Origin: Sphingomonas montana
GTDB lineage: Bacteria; Pseudomonadota; Alphaproteobacteria; Sphingomonadales; Sphingomonadaceae
Direction of reading: 5' to 3'
Assembly: GCF_001956315.1 (NCBI RefSeq)
Contig: NZ_MOLY01000036.1
Location: 62,001 to 126,000, forward strand
DNA length: 64,000 nucleotides
Of this stretch, positions 26,666-34,822 are shown piece by piece. The notes under the pieces were generated by a model. It had not been told where the DNA came from. It made no database searches and was given only the letters and a program-made list of their open reading frames with translations. Made by a program: the position numbers and the translations under genes. Position 1 is the stretch's first letter. Every line of letters begins with the position of its first letter.

Positions 26666-28497
26666 TCCACCGTGACCGACTTCGCCAGGTTGCGCGGCTG
26701 GTCGACGTCGGTGCCCTTCAGCACCGCGACATGGTACGCCAGAAGCTGCACCGGAATCGCATAGACGATCGGCGCGATCAACGGGTGGACCTTCGGCATC
26801 GTGATCGTCGCCAGGCAATCCTCGCCCGCCGCCTGGATCCCGTCATAGTCGGAAATCAGCACCACCTTGCCGCCGCGCGCCTGTACCTCCTGCATGTTCG
26901 ACATCGTCTTCTCGAACAGCGGACCGGACGGCGCCAGGACGATCACCGGCACATGATCGTCGATCAGCGCGATCGGGCCATGCTTCATCTCCCCCGCGGC
27001 ATAGCCCTCGGCGTGGATATAGCTGATCTCCTTCAGCTTCAACGCGCCCTCCAGCGCCAGCGGATAGTCCGGCCCGCGGCCCAGATACAGCACGTCGCGC
27101 GCCCCCGCGATCTGCGTCGCGACCTGCGCGATCGCCGCGTCATAGGCCAGCGCCGCATTGATCGACGCCGGCGCCTCCTCCAGGTGGCGCACGATTTCGC
27201 GCTCCTCCTTCGGGCTCAGCTTGCCGCGCGCCCGCGCCAGGTTCGCCGCCAGCGCCGCCAGCACCGCCAGCTGGCACGTGAACGCCTTGGTCGATGCGAC
27301 GCCGATCTCCGGCCCGGCATGCGTCGGCAGCAGCAGGTCCGCCTCGCGCGCCATGGTGCTGGTCGGCACGTTGACGACCACGGCGATCTTCTGCCCCCCG
27401 GCGCGCGCATGGCGCAGCGCCGCGAGCGTGTCCGCCGTCTCGCCCGACTGGCTGATGAACAGCGCCAGCCCGCCCTCCTCCATCACCGGGTCCCGGTAAC
27501 GATATTCGGACGCGACATCGATCTCGACCGGCAGCCGTGCGAACCGCTCGAACCAGTATTTCGCGACCATCCCGGCATAATAGCTCGTCCCGCACGCCAC
27601 CACCGTCACGCGGCGGATGTCGGCGAAGTCGAAGTCCGGGATCGGCAGCGCGACCTGTCCCTCGAGCGGCCGCAAGTAGCTGCGCAGCGTCTGCGCCACC
27701 ACGATCGGCTGCTCGTAAATCTCCTTAAGCATGAAATGGCGGTGGTTGCCCTTGTCGATTTGCGCGCCGGACACGCCCGACAGCGTGATCTCGCGCTCGA
27801 CCGGATTGCCGTCGCGGTCGTGGATCGCGGCCCCCTCGCGCGTCACGACGACCCAGTCGCCCTCCTCCAGATAGGCGATCCGCTGCGTCAGCGGCGCCAG
27901 CGCCAGCGCGTCGGACCCGAGATACGTCTCGCCGTCGCCATATCCCACCACCAGCGGCGATCCGAGCCGCGCGCCGATCAGCATGTCCGGCCGGTCGCGG
28001 AACAGGATCGCCAGCGCGAACGCGCCATGCAGCCGCTTCAACACGCCGGCGGTCGCCACCTCGGGCGTATCGCCCGCTTCCACCCGCTCGGAAATCAGGT
28101 GCGCCACCACCTCGCTGTCGGTCTGGCTTTCGAACGTACGACCGCGGCCGACCAGCTCGTCGCGCAACGCCTTGAAATTCTCGATGATTCCGTTGTGGAC
28201 GATCGCCACCCGTTCGGTCGCATGCGGATGGGCGTTGCTCGTCGTCGGCCCGCCATGCGTCGCCCACCGCGTGTGCGCGATGCCGATCGCGCCCGCCAGC
28301 GGTTCCGCATCCAGCACGCGTACCAGATTGTCGAGCTTCCCTTCCGCCCGCCGCCGATCGAGCCGTCCGTCATGGATCGTGCAGACCCCGGCGGAATCAT
28401 AGCCGCGATATTCCAGCCGCCTCAGCCCCTCGACCAGCCGTCCCGTCACCCCCCCCGCCTCCGGCCCCGCGCCCACGATCCCGATGATGCCGCACAT
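26662..28497 (-). CDS. glmS: Glutamine--fructose-6-phosphate aminotransferase (isomerizing)
   Basis: The 611-residue enzyme begins MCGIIGIVG, leaving Cys1 as the glutaminase nucleophile after Met removal. The class II amidotransferase domain spans residues 2-220 (HTRWATHGGPTTSNAHPH, and NGIIENF). Two SIS sugar-isomerase domains follow (ISQSGETADTLAALRHA, and GRGPDYPLALEGALKLKEIS), with the C-terminal DQPRNLAKSVTVE. It makes glucosamine-6-phosphate for peptidoglycan and LPS. It lies downstream of glmU on the same strand, with 150 bp between them. Confidence 0.98.
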   Translation of the reverse strand: MCGIIGIVGAGPEAGGVTGRLVEGLRRLEYRGYDSAGVCTIHDGRLDRRRAEGKLDNLVRVLDAEPLAGAIGIAHTRWATHGGPTTSNAHPHATERVAIVHNGIIENFKALRDELVGRGRTFESQTDSEVVAHLISERVEAGDTPEVATAGVLKRLHGAFALAILFRDRPDMLIGARLGSPLVVGYGDGETYLGSDALALAPLTQRIAYLEEGDWVVVTREGAAIHDRDGNPVEREITLSGVSGAQIDKGNHRHFMLKEIYEQPIVVAQTLRSYLRPLEGQVALPIPDFDFADIRRVTVVACGTSYYAGMVAKYWFERFARLPVEIDVASEYRYRDPVMEEGGLALFISQSGETADTLAALRHARAGGQKIAVVVNVPTSTMAREADLLLPTHAGPEIGVASTKAFTCQLAVLAALAANLARARGKLSPKEEREIVRHLEEAPASINAALAYDAAIAQVATQIAGARDVLYLGRGPDYPLALEGALKLKEISYIHAEGYAAGEMKHGPIALIDDHVPVIVLAPSGPLFEKTMSNMQEVQARGGKVVLISDYDGIQAAGEDCLATITMPKVHPLIAPIVYAIPVQLLAYHVAVLKGTDVDQPRNLAKSVTVE

Positions 28498-28513
28498 GAT
28501 CTCGTCCTTTTCC

Positions 28514-28538
28514 GACCCCTCGCACGTGCTGAGGGGTC
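28514..28538 (-). promoter_or_regulatory. Stem-loop in the glmS leader
   Basis: GACCCCTC (28514-28521) and GAGGGGTC (28531-28538) form a perfect 8-bp stem with a 9-nt loop, ending 16 nt before the glmS start codon. It could influence glmS translation or terminate glmU transcripts. No T-run follows on the minus strand. The glmS ribozyme fold is not evident. Confidence 0.4.
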
Positions 28539-28566
28539 ACACATCGTTGTTGCGGCCTACCAAACC

Positions 28567-28624
28567 CGTTCGGTTCGAGCCTGTCGAGAACCCTGCGCAG
28601 TTCTCGACAAGCTCGAACCGAACG
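28567..28624. repeat. 58-bp palindromic intergenic repeat between glmU and glmS
   Basis: The 24-bp arms at 28567-28590 and 28601-28624 differ at one position and surround CCCTGCGCAG. The core GGTTCGAGCCTGTCGAGAA recurs as a single arm at 8439 and in a degraded form at 54486-54546. This repeat type is widespread in sphingomonad intergenic regions (recalled). As RNA it would form a very stable hairpin at the glmU 3' end. Confidence 0.8.
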
Positions 28625-28647
28625 GAGTTTAGGGACGGTTCACTACC

Positions 28648-30021
28648 TTACCGCTTCGCCATCCGCGCACGGAACCGCGCCGCCCAGCCCGGATGTGCCT
28701 CCTGCCGTCCGCGCGCCACCACCAGCGCATCGGCCGCCACGTCGCGCGTCACCACCGATCCCGCGCCCACGATCGCCCCGTCGCCGATCGTCACCGGCGC
28801 CACCAGCGCGCTGTTCGATCCGACGAACGCCCCCGCGCCGATCACGGTCCGCGCCTTGTTGTACCCGTCATAGTTGCAGGTGATCGTCCCCGCGCCGATA
28901 TTGGCCTGCGTCCCGACATCCGCATCGCCGATATAGGACAAATGGCTGACCTTCGCCCCCGCGCCCAGCACGGCCTTCTTGATCTCCACGAAATTGCCGA
29001 CCTTCGCGCCCGCGCCGATCACCGCACCTGGCCGCAGCCGGGCATAGGGGCCGACCTCCGCCCCCGCGCCGATCGTCGCCCCCGAAATGTGGCTGAACGC
29101 ACGGATCGTCACGCCGTCCGCCACGGTCGCACCCGGGCCGAACACGACGTTCGGTTCGATCGTCACGTCGCGGCCCACGACCGTGTCGTGCGCGAACCAC
29201 ACCGTATCGGGCGCGACCAGCGACGCACCGTCCGCCATCGCCTGCCCCCGCCGCCGCGCCTGCCACCCGGCCTCGACCGCCGCCAGCTCGGCCCGGCTGT
29301 TGATGCCCGCCACCTCGTCCGCCGCGGTCTCCACCACCGCGGCATGGCCGGACAGCGCGACGATATCGGTCAGATAATATTCGCCGGCCGCATTGTCGTG
29401 CCCGACCCGGGCAAGCAGGTCCCACAACGCGTCTGACCGCACCGCCATCAGCCCGCTGTTGCACAGGCCCACCGCCCGCTCGGCGGCGTCCGCATCCTTA
29501 TATTCGACGATTCGGTCGACGATCCCGTCCGCCGCGATCACCCGGCCATAGTGCAACGCATCGTCCGGCCGGAACCCCAGCACGACGACCGCGGGCGCAT
29601 CCGCCGCCTGCAACCGCGCGATCATCGCGCGCATCGTGTCGCCCGACACCAGCGGCACGTCACCGTACAGGATCAGCACGTCGCCGTCGAAACCGGCCAG
29701 CGCGGCCGCCGCCTGCTGCACCGCATGGCCGGTGCCCAGCTGCGGTTCCTGCACCGCCACCGACACGCCCTGCCCGGCGACCGCCGCCTCCACCTGATCC
29801 CGCCCGGACCCGACCACGACCACGCGCACGCGCGCGCCGATCCCGGCGACCGTCGCCAGCAGGTGCGCCAGCATCGGCCGCCCGGCAATCGGGTGCAGCA
29901 CCTTGTGCAGGTCGGACTTCATCCGGGTGCCACGCCCGGCGGCCAGGATCACGGCCGCGAGCGGACGGGTGCCGGCAGGCGGGGCGGACGGAACGGGCGG
30001 AGCGGTCTGATCGGTCGACAT
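28648..30021 (-). CDS. glmU: Bifunctional UDP-GlcNAc pyrophosphorylase / glucosamine-1-phosphate acetyltransferase
   Basis: This 457-residue protein has an N-terminal nucleotidyltransferase domain (VILAAGRGTRMKSDLHKVLH). The C-terminal left-handed beta-helix of hexapeptide repeats includes GNFVEIKKAVLGAGAKVSHL and ANIGAGTITCNYDGYNK, carrying the acetyl-CoA site. It converts glucosamine-1-phosphate to UDP-GlcNAc, the precursor for peptidoglycan and lipid A. It is paired here with glmS in the same pathway and orientation. Length equals the family norm. Confidence 0.98.
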   Translation of the reverse strand: MSTDQTAPPVPSAPPAGTRPLAAVILAAGRGTRMKSDLHKVLHPIAGRPMLAHLLATVAGIGARVRVVVVGSGRDQVEAAVAGQGVSVAVQEPQLGTGHAVQQAAAALAGFDGDVLILYGDVPLVSGDTMRAMIARLQAADAPAVVVLGFRPDDALHYGRVIAADGIVDRIVEYKDADAAERAVGLCNSGLMAVRSDALWDLLARVGHDNAAGEYYLTDIVALSGHAAVVETAADEVAGINSRAELAAVEAGWQARRRGQAMADGASLVAPDTVWFAHDTVVGRDVTIEPNVVFGPGATVADGVTIRAFSHISGATIGAGAEVGPYARLRPGAVIGAGAKVGNFVEIKKAVLGAGAKVSHLSYIGDADVGTQANIGAGTITCNYDGYNKARTVIGAGAFVGSNSALVAPVTIGDGAIVGAGSVVTRDVAADALVVARGRQEAHPGWAARFRARMAKR

Positions 30022-30081
30022 GCCCGCCGCTTTGCCATGTTAGGCTTGCATATTCCATAACGGTCGGGCGACAGCGGCGAC

Positions 30082-30756
30082 ATGCAAATGCCCCGCTTTC
30101 CCTTCAACGTCGTCGCCTTCGATCTCGACGGCACGCTGGTCGACACCGCCCCAGATCTCACCGCCGCGCTCAACCATGCGCTGGACCGGCTCGGCCGCCC
30201 GCCGATCGATCCCCGGTCCGTCCGCCACATGGTCGGCCACGGCGCCCGCGCCCTGCTGCGCCAAGGGTTGCAGGCGACCGGCGCCTGCGACGAAGCGCTG
30301 ATCGACCGCGGTTTTCCGATCTTCCTCGATCATTATACCGCGCATATCGCCGATCACAGCCAGCCCTATCCGGGGGTCGTCGCCGCGCTCGACCAGCTGG
30401 AGGCGCGCGGTGTCCGGACCGCGATCTGCACCAACAAGCTGGAGTCGCTGGCGGTCCGCTTGGTCGATGCGCTCGGCTGGCACGGCCGCTTCGCCGCGAT
30501 CGTCGGCAGCGACACGCTCCCCGTCCGCAAGCCGGACCCCGCCCCGCTCTTCGCCTCCATCGCCCGCGCCGGCGGCGGCCCCGCGGCGTTCGTCGGCGAC
30601 TCGATCACCGATACCGACACCGCCCGCGCCGCCGGCCTGCCCTGCATCGCGGTCACCTTCGGCTTCCGCGACCGCGCGGCGGAAGAGCTGGGGGCGACCG
30701 CCCTGATCGACCATTACGACCAGCTGATCCCGACGCTCGAAACCTTAAAGCCCTGA
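30082..30756 (+). CDS. gph: Phosphoglycolate phosphatase, HAD family
   Basis: The 224-residue HAD hydrolase has motif I FDLDGTLVDT (nucleophile Asp14), motif II TNK with Thr/Asn in AICTNKLE, the Lys in RKPDPAPL, and motif IV FVGDSITDTDTA. A helical cap lies between motifs I and II. Family members hydrolyse 2-phosphoglycolate arising from DNA repair or oxygenation. A different small phosphate ester is possible, since HAD specificity is hard to read. It is divergent from glmU across a 60-bp spacer. Confidence 0.9.
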   Translation: MQMPRFPFNVVAFDLDGTLVDTAPDLTAALNHALDRLGRPPIDPRSVRHMVGHGARALLRQGLQATGACDEALIDRGFPIFLDHYTAHIADHSQPYPGVVAALDQLEARGVRTAICTNKLESLAVRLVDALGWHGRFAAIVGSDTLPVRKPDPAPLFASIARAGGGPAAFVGDSITDTDTARAAGLPCIAVTFGFRDRAAEELGATALIDHYDQLIPTLETLKP

Positions 30757-30793
30757 ACCCGTCTCCCGCTTGCGGGAGAGAAGGCAGCGATGG

Positions 30794-31795
30794 CTATTGT
30801 TTGCCCCGCCGCCACTTCACCCAGAGATGCCGCGCCAGCATCAACGGCGGCATGCGCAGCCAGTGCGACCGCACATAGAAGGCGAACCGCGTCCCGCGCC
30901 GCACGTCGCGCCCCCAGCCGTCCACCGCCAGCATCCGCCGCCGGAACAGCCGGTCCGCCACCGTCAGCCGCCGCCACGTCACCGGCACGTCCGTCCCGTA
31001 CAGCGCATGCGCCAGCCGCCCCGCCCGCGCCACCGCCGGCCCCAGCCCGTGCCGCGCCGCCCGCGCCGCCAGCTTGTCCGTACCGGCCTCCCCGATCAGG
31101 CAATGGATATCCCAGAGGTTCCGCAACCCGCCCGCCATGTCGCCGTCGGCCAGCAGATGCGCGGCCGCATGGACGATCCGGTCGTCCGCGCACAACATCC
31201 GCAACCCGTCCGGCAACGGCACGCTGTCCGCGATCAGCAGGTCCGCATCGGGCGTCGGCCGCGCCGTCGGCGGCAGGATGGTGTGATGCACGTCGATCAT
31301 CCGGTCGCGTGACGCATGGATCAGCGGCGGCAGCTCGTGCATCCACTGCCGATAATAGGCGTCGTCATACGGGTCGGGCTTCACCCATTCCCACCCCGCT
31401 GCCAGCAGTGCCGCCTCGACCGCATCCAGCTTGGCCCGCGGCACCAATATGTCCAGGTCGCCGATCGACCGCCCCCGCCCCGCCGCCAGTCCGCCCGCAA
31501 CATAGGCCGTGCCTTTCAGCAGGACGACCGGCACACCGAGCGGTGCCAGCGCCCGCCGAGCCATCTCGGCCTCCCACAACGCCGACCGTCGCTCCTGCGC
31601 CGCCTGCACCGCGGCATTGTCACGCCACGCCGCGACCGTATCGGGCACCGCGACCCCCGCCAGCCGTTCCGCCAGCGTACCCGCCAGCCGTTCCGCCACC
31701 GCCGCGCACAGCATTCCCGTCCAGCGCGGGTCGTCGAACGCCGCGGCCTGCGCCGGATCCGCCAGCACCGCCACCAGGTCGCGCGCCGCGTTCAT
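30794..31795 (-). CDS. Nucleotidyltransferase family protein of the HPr-rel-A cassette
   Basis: The 333-residue protein has a minimal nucleotidyltransferase core: VVLLKGTAYVAGGLAAGRGR, then SIGDLDILVPR with the paired aspartates (Asp113, Asp115), and VHHTILPP. It resembles the PF14907 (NTP_transf_5) group. The rest is helical. ATG 31795 overlaps the HprK-related kinase stop (ATGA). Its usual neighbours suggest it attaches or removes a nucleotide or nucleotide-sugar on a phosphorylated protein or peptide, but no substrate is known. It is the last gene of a four-gene operon. Confidence 0.85.
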   Translation of the reverse strand: MNAARDLVAVLADPAQAAAFDDPRWTGMLCAAVAERLAGTLAERLAGVAVPDTVAAWRDNAAVQAAQERRSALWEAEMARRALAPLGVPVVLLKGTAYVAGGLAAGRGRSIGDLDILVPRAKLDAVEAALLAAGWEWVKPDPYDDAYYRQWMHELPPLIHASRDRMIDVHHTILPPTARPTPDADLLIADSVPLPDGLRMLCADDRIVHAAAHLLADGDMAGGLRNLWDIHCLIGEAGTDKLAARAARHGLGPAVARAGRLAHALYGTDVPVTWRRLTVADRLFRRRMLAVDGWGRDVRRGTRFAFYVRSHWLRMPPLMLARHLWVKWRRGKQ

Positions 31796-32652
31796 GGCAG
31801 TGCTGCCCACAGCTGCTCGACCATCCCCACCGCCGTGTCGGTGTCGGGATAATCGACCGCCACCGTCGGCACTGCCGTCACCAGGCGGGTCAGCGCGTCA
31901 TAGCCCGCCCGCCCCAGCGGCACATAGTTGGTCGATGCCTGCGTCAGCCGGACGAACGTCTCCGCCGGCCCCATCGCCTCCGCCGCCTCCGGCCGGCCGA
32001 ACTGCGGGAACAGGATCAGCGCGGGGATGGCCGGCGCGTCCATCCGCGCGATCGCTTGGGCATCGGGCCGTAAATGCCGCAACCGGCCCTTCGGTGTACC
32101 GGTCAGCGCCGCGCCGAACCGGGCATCCGGCACATGGCGCAGCATCTCGTCGATCGCCCCGTTCTTCAGGCTCGTCGCGCGCGGAAACGCGCGCGCCGCC
32201 CCCGTCGCCAAGTCGATCAGCGCGAATTCGTCGCCCATCAGCCGCCAGCCGCGCGTCGCCAGCACCGCCGCCAGCGTCGACTTGCCCGACCCCGACTCAC
32301 CCGACATGATGAGCGCGCGCCCGTCGCGCTCCACGCTCGACGCATGCAGCAACAGCCAGCGCCGCTCCCCCAGCGCCAGTTGCAGGTTCATCCCGATTTC
32401 CGCCGCCAGCACGCCGTGCGCCAGGTCCAGCGGCAGGGCATCGGGCAGCATATGGTCGCCACGCACCGTCACCGACGGCCGTATCCAGCGCCGCCACGGC
32501 CGCGCTGCTTCCAGTCGAACGGTATAGTCGGGAACGCCCGTGGGTGGCGGATAGTCGCGGTACAGGTCCGCGAGCGCCGCGATCGGCCCCGCCCAGTCCG
32601 ACCCCACCCGGAACGCGACCGGCCCGATCTTCAGACCGATCGCATGCCTCAC
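31792..32652 (-). CDS. HprK-related kinase A
   Basis: The 286-residue protein has the P-loop GESGSGKST at 118-126, LLHASSVERDGRA before it and LMGDEFALID (about 138-147) after it, the layout of HPr kinase/phosphorylase catalytic domains. It matches the uncharacterised HprK-related kinase A group rather than true HprK, which regulates the phosphotransferase system. True HprK has an N-terminal domain not seen here. Related kinases in lasso-peptide clusters phosphorylate a peptide serine, so a peptide or protein substrate is a reasonable inference. It is coupled at both ends by 4-bp overlaps. Confidence 0.9.
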   Translation of the reverse strand: MRHAIGLKIGPVAFRVGSDWAGPIAALADLYRDYPPPTGVPDYTVRLEAARPWRRWIRPSVTVRGDHMLPDALPLDLAHGVLAAEIGMNLQLALGERRWLLLHASSVERDGRALIMSGESGSGKSTLAAVLATRGWRLMGDEFALIDLATGAARAFPRATSLKNGAIDEMLRHVPDARFGAALTGTPKGRLRHLRPDAQAIARMDAPAIPALILFPQFGRPEAAEAMGPAETFVRLTQASTNYVPLGRAGYDALTRLVTAVPTVAVDYPDTDTAVGMVEQLWAALP

Positions 32653-32936
32653 GCCGCGCGGACCAGCCCGGCCGCGTGCAGTTCGGCCAGCCGCGCTGCG
32701 ACCACCGCAGCGACATCGCCGTCCAGCTCATAGGTCGCACGCAACCGCGCCACGATCTCCTCAGCCGTCGCGCCGCCGCCCCTGCCATCGGCGTCGGGAG
32801 CGATCTCGGCCAGGATTTCCGGCAGCGGCGGCGCCAGCAGATGCGTCATGCCCGACGGCGCATGGAACACGACCGCGAACCCCTCGATCATCACCGACGG
32901 CATCACCGCGTCGGCGATATGGCGGGCCGCATCCAT
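32649..32936 (-). CDS. PqqD-like protein of the HPr-rel-A system
   Basis: This 95-residue protein has a PqqD-type winged-helix fold pattern: AVVFHAPSGMTHLLAPPLPE, then TAEEIVARLRATYEL and VAARLAELHAAGLV. PqqD proteins bind peptide leader sequences (RiPP recognition elements) and present them to modifying enzymes. Its coupling to an HprK-like kinase and a nucleotidyltransferase suggests it delivers a peptide or protein substrate to them. The stop overlaps the kinase start. The gene starts 10 bp after the Tat-signal protein. Confidence 0.88.
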   Translation of the reverse strand: MDAARHIADAVMPSVMIEGFAVVFHAPSGMTHLLAPPLPEILAEIAPDADGRGGGATAEEIVARLRATYELDGDVAAVVAARLAELHAAGLVRAA

Positions 32937-32946
32937 CGGCGCGCCG

Positions 32947-33384
32947 CTACTTCGCCCTGATCGAAACGAAACAGGTGAAACCGCTCTGCCCGTTCTGCAG
33001 GCGCAGCATGTAGTTGGTGTAGGCCTGCGTCTGCTCGCGCGTCGTGCCGGGGTAAAGTCGGCCGTTCATCAACGCGTCGCGGATTTCCTGGCCCTTCAAC
33101 GGCTGATAGGGCGGGCGCACCGCACCACGCGTGTACGGTGGCACGACGGTGCCGTCGCGCAACAGCCAGCCGCCCGACTGCCGCGGCTGCGGAACGGGGA
33201 TCTCGCAGGTCAGCACCGATGTCGCGGTCTGCGCCAGCGCGGGGCGGATCGTCACCACCATCGACGCGCCGGCCGCACCCAGCATCAGCGCGCGCCGCCG
33301 CGACGCACCGGCGGGCACGTCCGCGGTCGCCGGGCCAGCAACATCCGCGTCATGCGCGGGACCGTCGATCCTGTCTTCGCTCAC
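32947..33384 (-). CDS. Small exported protein with Tat-like signal, first gene of the cassette
   Basis: The 145-residue product has an acidic N-region, then a twin-arginine-like signal (ASRRRALMLGAAGASMVV) ending in RPALAQ at about residue 52. The mature part holds Cys60 and a cysteine in GFTCFVSIRAK at the end, plus a Pro/Tyr-rich middle (LRDGTVVPPYTRG, and NGRLYPGTTREQTQAY). No known family. Its lead position makes it a candidate substrate or effector of the PqqD/kinase/nucleotidyltransferase set (inference). It is divergent from phoR. Confidence 0.75.
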   Translation of the reverse strand: MSEDRIDGPAHDADVAGPATADVPAGASRRRALMLGAAGASMVVTIRPALAQTATSVLTCEIPVPQPRQSGGWLLRDGTVVPPYTRGAVRPPYQPLKGQEIRDALMNGRLYPGTTREQTQAYTNYMLRLQNGQSGFTCFVSIRAK

Positions 33385-33516
33385 CGCCGGCCCTCCACGC
33401 TATCATGCCGATTCCTAACCGCGAACGCGGGTGAAAGCGAGATGCCGCCGCCACCGTTAAGGACGATTGTAGGAGGATCATAGGATTGTCACAAAACCGG
33501 CCCTAATGTGGGGCCG

Positions 33517-34803
33517 ATGCGCATCACTCTCGCCCTGCTGTCCGGTGTCGCCGCCGGTGTCGTCGCCTGGCTGCTCGGCAGCCCGCTGGCCGCGTTGCTG
33601 TTCTGCGGCGGCATCGTCGCGGCGCTCGCCTTCGTGGCGTCCGCCCCCTGGCCCACGGCGATGCGGGTTGCCGTCGTGGATGATCCGCCGGTGCCGGCGC
33701 TCGGCATCGATCCGGTGCTGGATGCGATCCGCGATCCGCTGCTGGTCATCGAACGGCAGCATGTCCGCCACGCCAATCGCGCCGCCCGCGCGCTGCTGGG
33801 CGATCATATCGTGGGGGAGGACGTCCGCCTCGCCATCCGCCACCCCGCCGCCGCCGATCGGCTGGCCGGCCGCCGGACGGGCGACGAAAGCCCCGTCGAA
33901 CTGGTCGGGCTGGGCGATCATGCCCGCCGGTTCGCGCTGACCGTCCACCCGCTCACCGCCGACGCGCGGCTGGCCCGGCTGGTCGATCGCACCGCGATCC
34001 ATGCGGCCGAGCGGTCGCGCGTCGATTTCGTCGCCAACGCCAGCCACGAACTGCGCACCCCGCTCGCCACGCTGCTGGGCTTCATCGAAACGCTGGAGGA
34101 TCGCAACGCGGCCGAGGACGGCCCCACCCGCGCACGGTTCCTGAAGATCATGTTCGGCGAAGCAAAACGCATGCAGCGGCTGGTCGACGATCTCATGTCG
34201 CTCAGCCGGATCGAGGCCGACAAATACAGCCTGCCGCAGGATGCGGTCCCGCTCGACAAATTGCTGGCCGATGTCCGCCGCGCGCTGATCGCCGGGCTGG
34301 AACTGACCGAGGACCGGATCGTGGTGACGCAGGACGGCACGCCCTGCGCCGTGGCGGGCGACCGGGCACAACTGTCGCAACTGCTCCACAACGTCATCGG
34401 CAACGCGCTGAAATATGGCCGGCCCGGCACGCCCGTGACGGTCGATCTGGCGTCCACCCCCGGCATGATCCGGCTGACCGTGGCGGACCGCGGCGATGGC
34501 ATCCCGCCCGAACATCTGCCGCGCATCACGGAACGCTTCTACCGCGTCGATCCGGGCCGCAGCCGTGCGCTCGGCGGCACCGGGCTCGGCCTCGCCATCG
34601 TCAAGCATATCGTCGAACGGCATCGTGGCCGGCTGTCGATCGACAGCGTCGTCGGTACCGGCACCACCGTCACCATGCTGCTGCCGGTCGCCGTCGTCGT
34701 CGAACCGGCCGGTTTGGAGGAGCAGGTGTCATCAAAGCGTCATGAAAGCGTCACAGGGGAAGAGCCGAAACGACCTAGCGCGGCCTCTCGGGACGCCGCT
34801 TGA
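33517..34803 (+). CDS. phoR: Phosphate regulon sensor histidine kinase PhoR
   Basis: About 428 residues. Two N-terminal membrane segments (7-45), a PAS-like domain, then the HisKA box FVANASHELRTPLATLLGF with the phosphorylated His177 and the HATPase domain (QLLHNVIGNALKYG, ADRGDGIPPEHLPRITERFY, GLGLAIVKHIVERH). It senses phosphate state through PstSCAB-PhoU and phosphorylates PhoB. GTG 33508 in frame is an alternative start. It opens the pho/pst cluster. A TTGTCACAAAA motif near 33486 could be a half Pho box. The 3' end carries the pst Pho box. Confidence 0.95.
   Translation: MRITLALLSGVAAGVVAWLLGSPLAALLFCGGIVAALAFVASAPWPTAMRVAVVDDPPVPALGIDPVLDAIRDPLLVIERQHVRHANRAARALLGDHIVGEDVRLAIRHPAAADRLAGRRTGDESPVELVGLGDHARRFALTVHPLTADARLARLVDRTAIHAAERSRVDFVANASHELRTPLATLLGFIETLEDRNAAEDGPTRARFLKIMFGEAKRMQRLVDDLMSLSRIEADKYSLPQDAVPLDKLLADVRRALIAGLELTEDRIVVTQDGTPCAVAGDRAQLSQLLHNVIGNALKYGRPGTPVTVDLASTPGMIRLTVADRGDGIPPEHLPRITERFYRVDPGRSRALGGTGLGLAIVKHIVERHRGRLSIDSVVGTGTTVTMLLPVAVVVEPAGLEEQVSSKRHESVTGEEPKRPSAASRDAA
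34727..34754 (+). promoter_or_regulatory. Pho box (three tandem PhoB sites) upstream of pstS
   Basis: TGTCAT (34727), CGTCAT (34738) and CGTCAC (34749) recur every 11 bp with A-rich spacers CAAAG and GAAAG, the classic tandem PhoB-binding layout. The site lies inside the 3' end of phoR, 69 bp before the pstS start. It predicts phosphate-starvation induction of pstSCAB-phoU-phoB. Confidence 0.85.
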
Positions 34804-34822
34804 GCCTCCCATGGAGCCATCG

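Noticed and set aside
28498-28538. glmS ribozyme in the glmS leader
   Set aside because: Only a simple hairpin is present; the ribozyme's conserved core and length are missing, and that ribozyme belongs mainly to Gram-positive bacteria.
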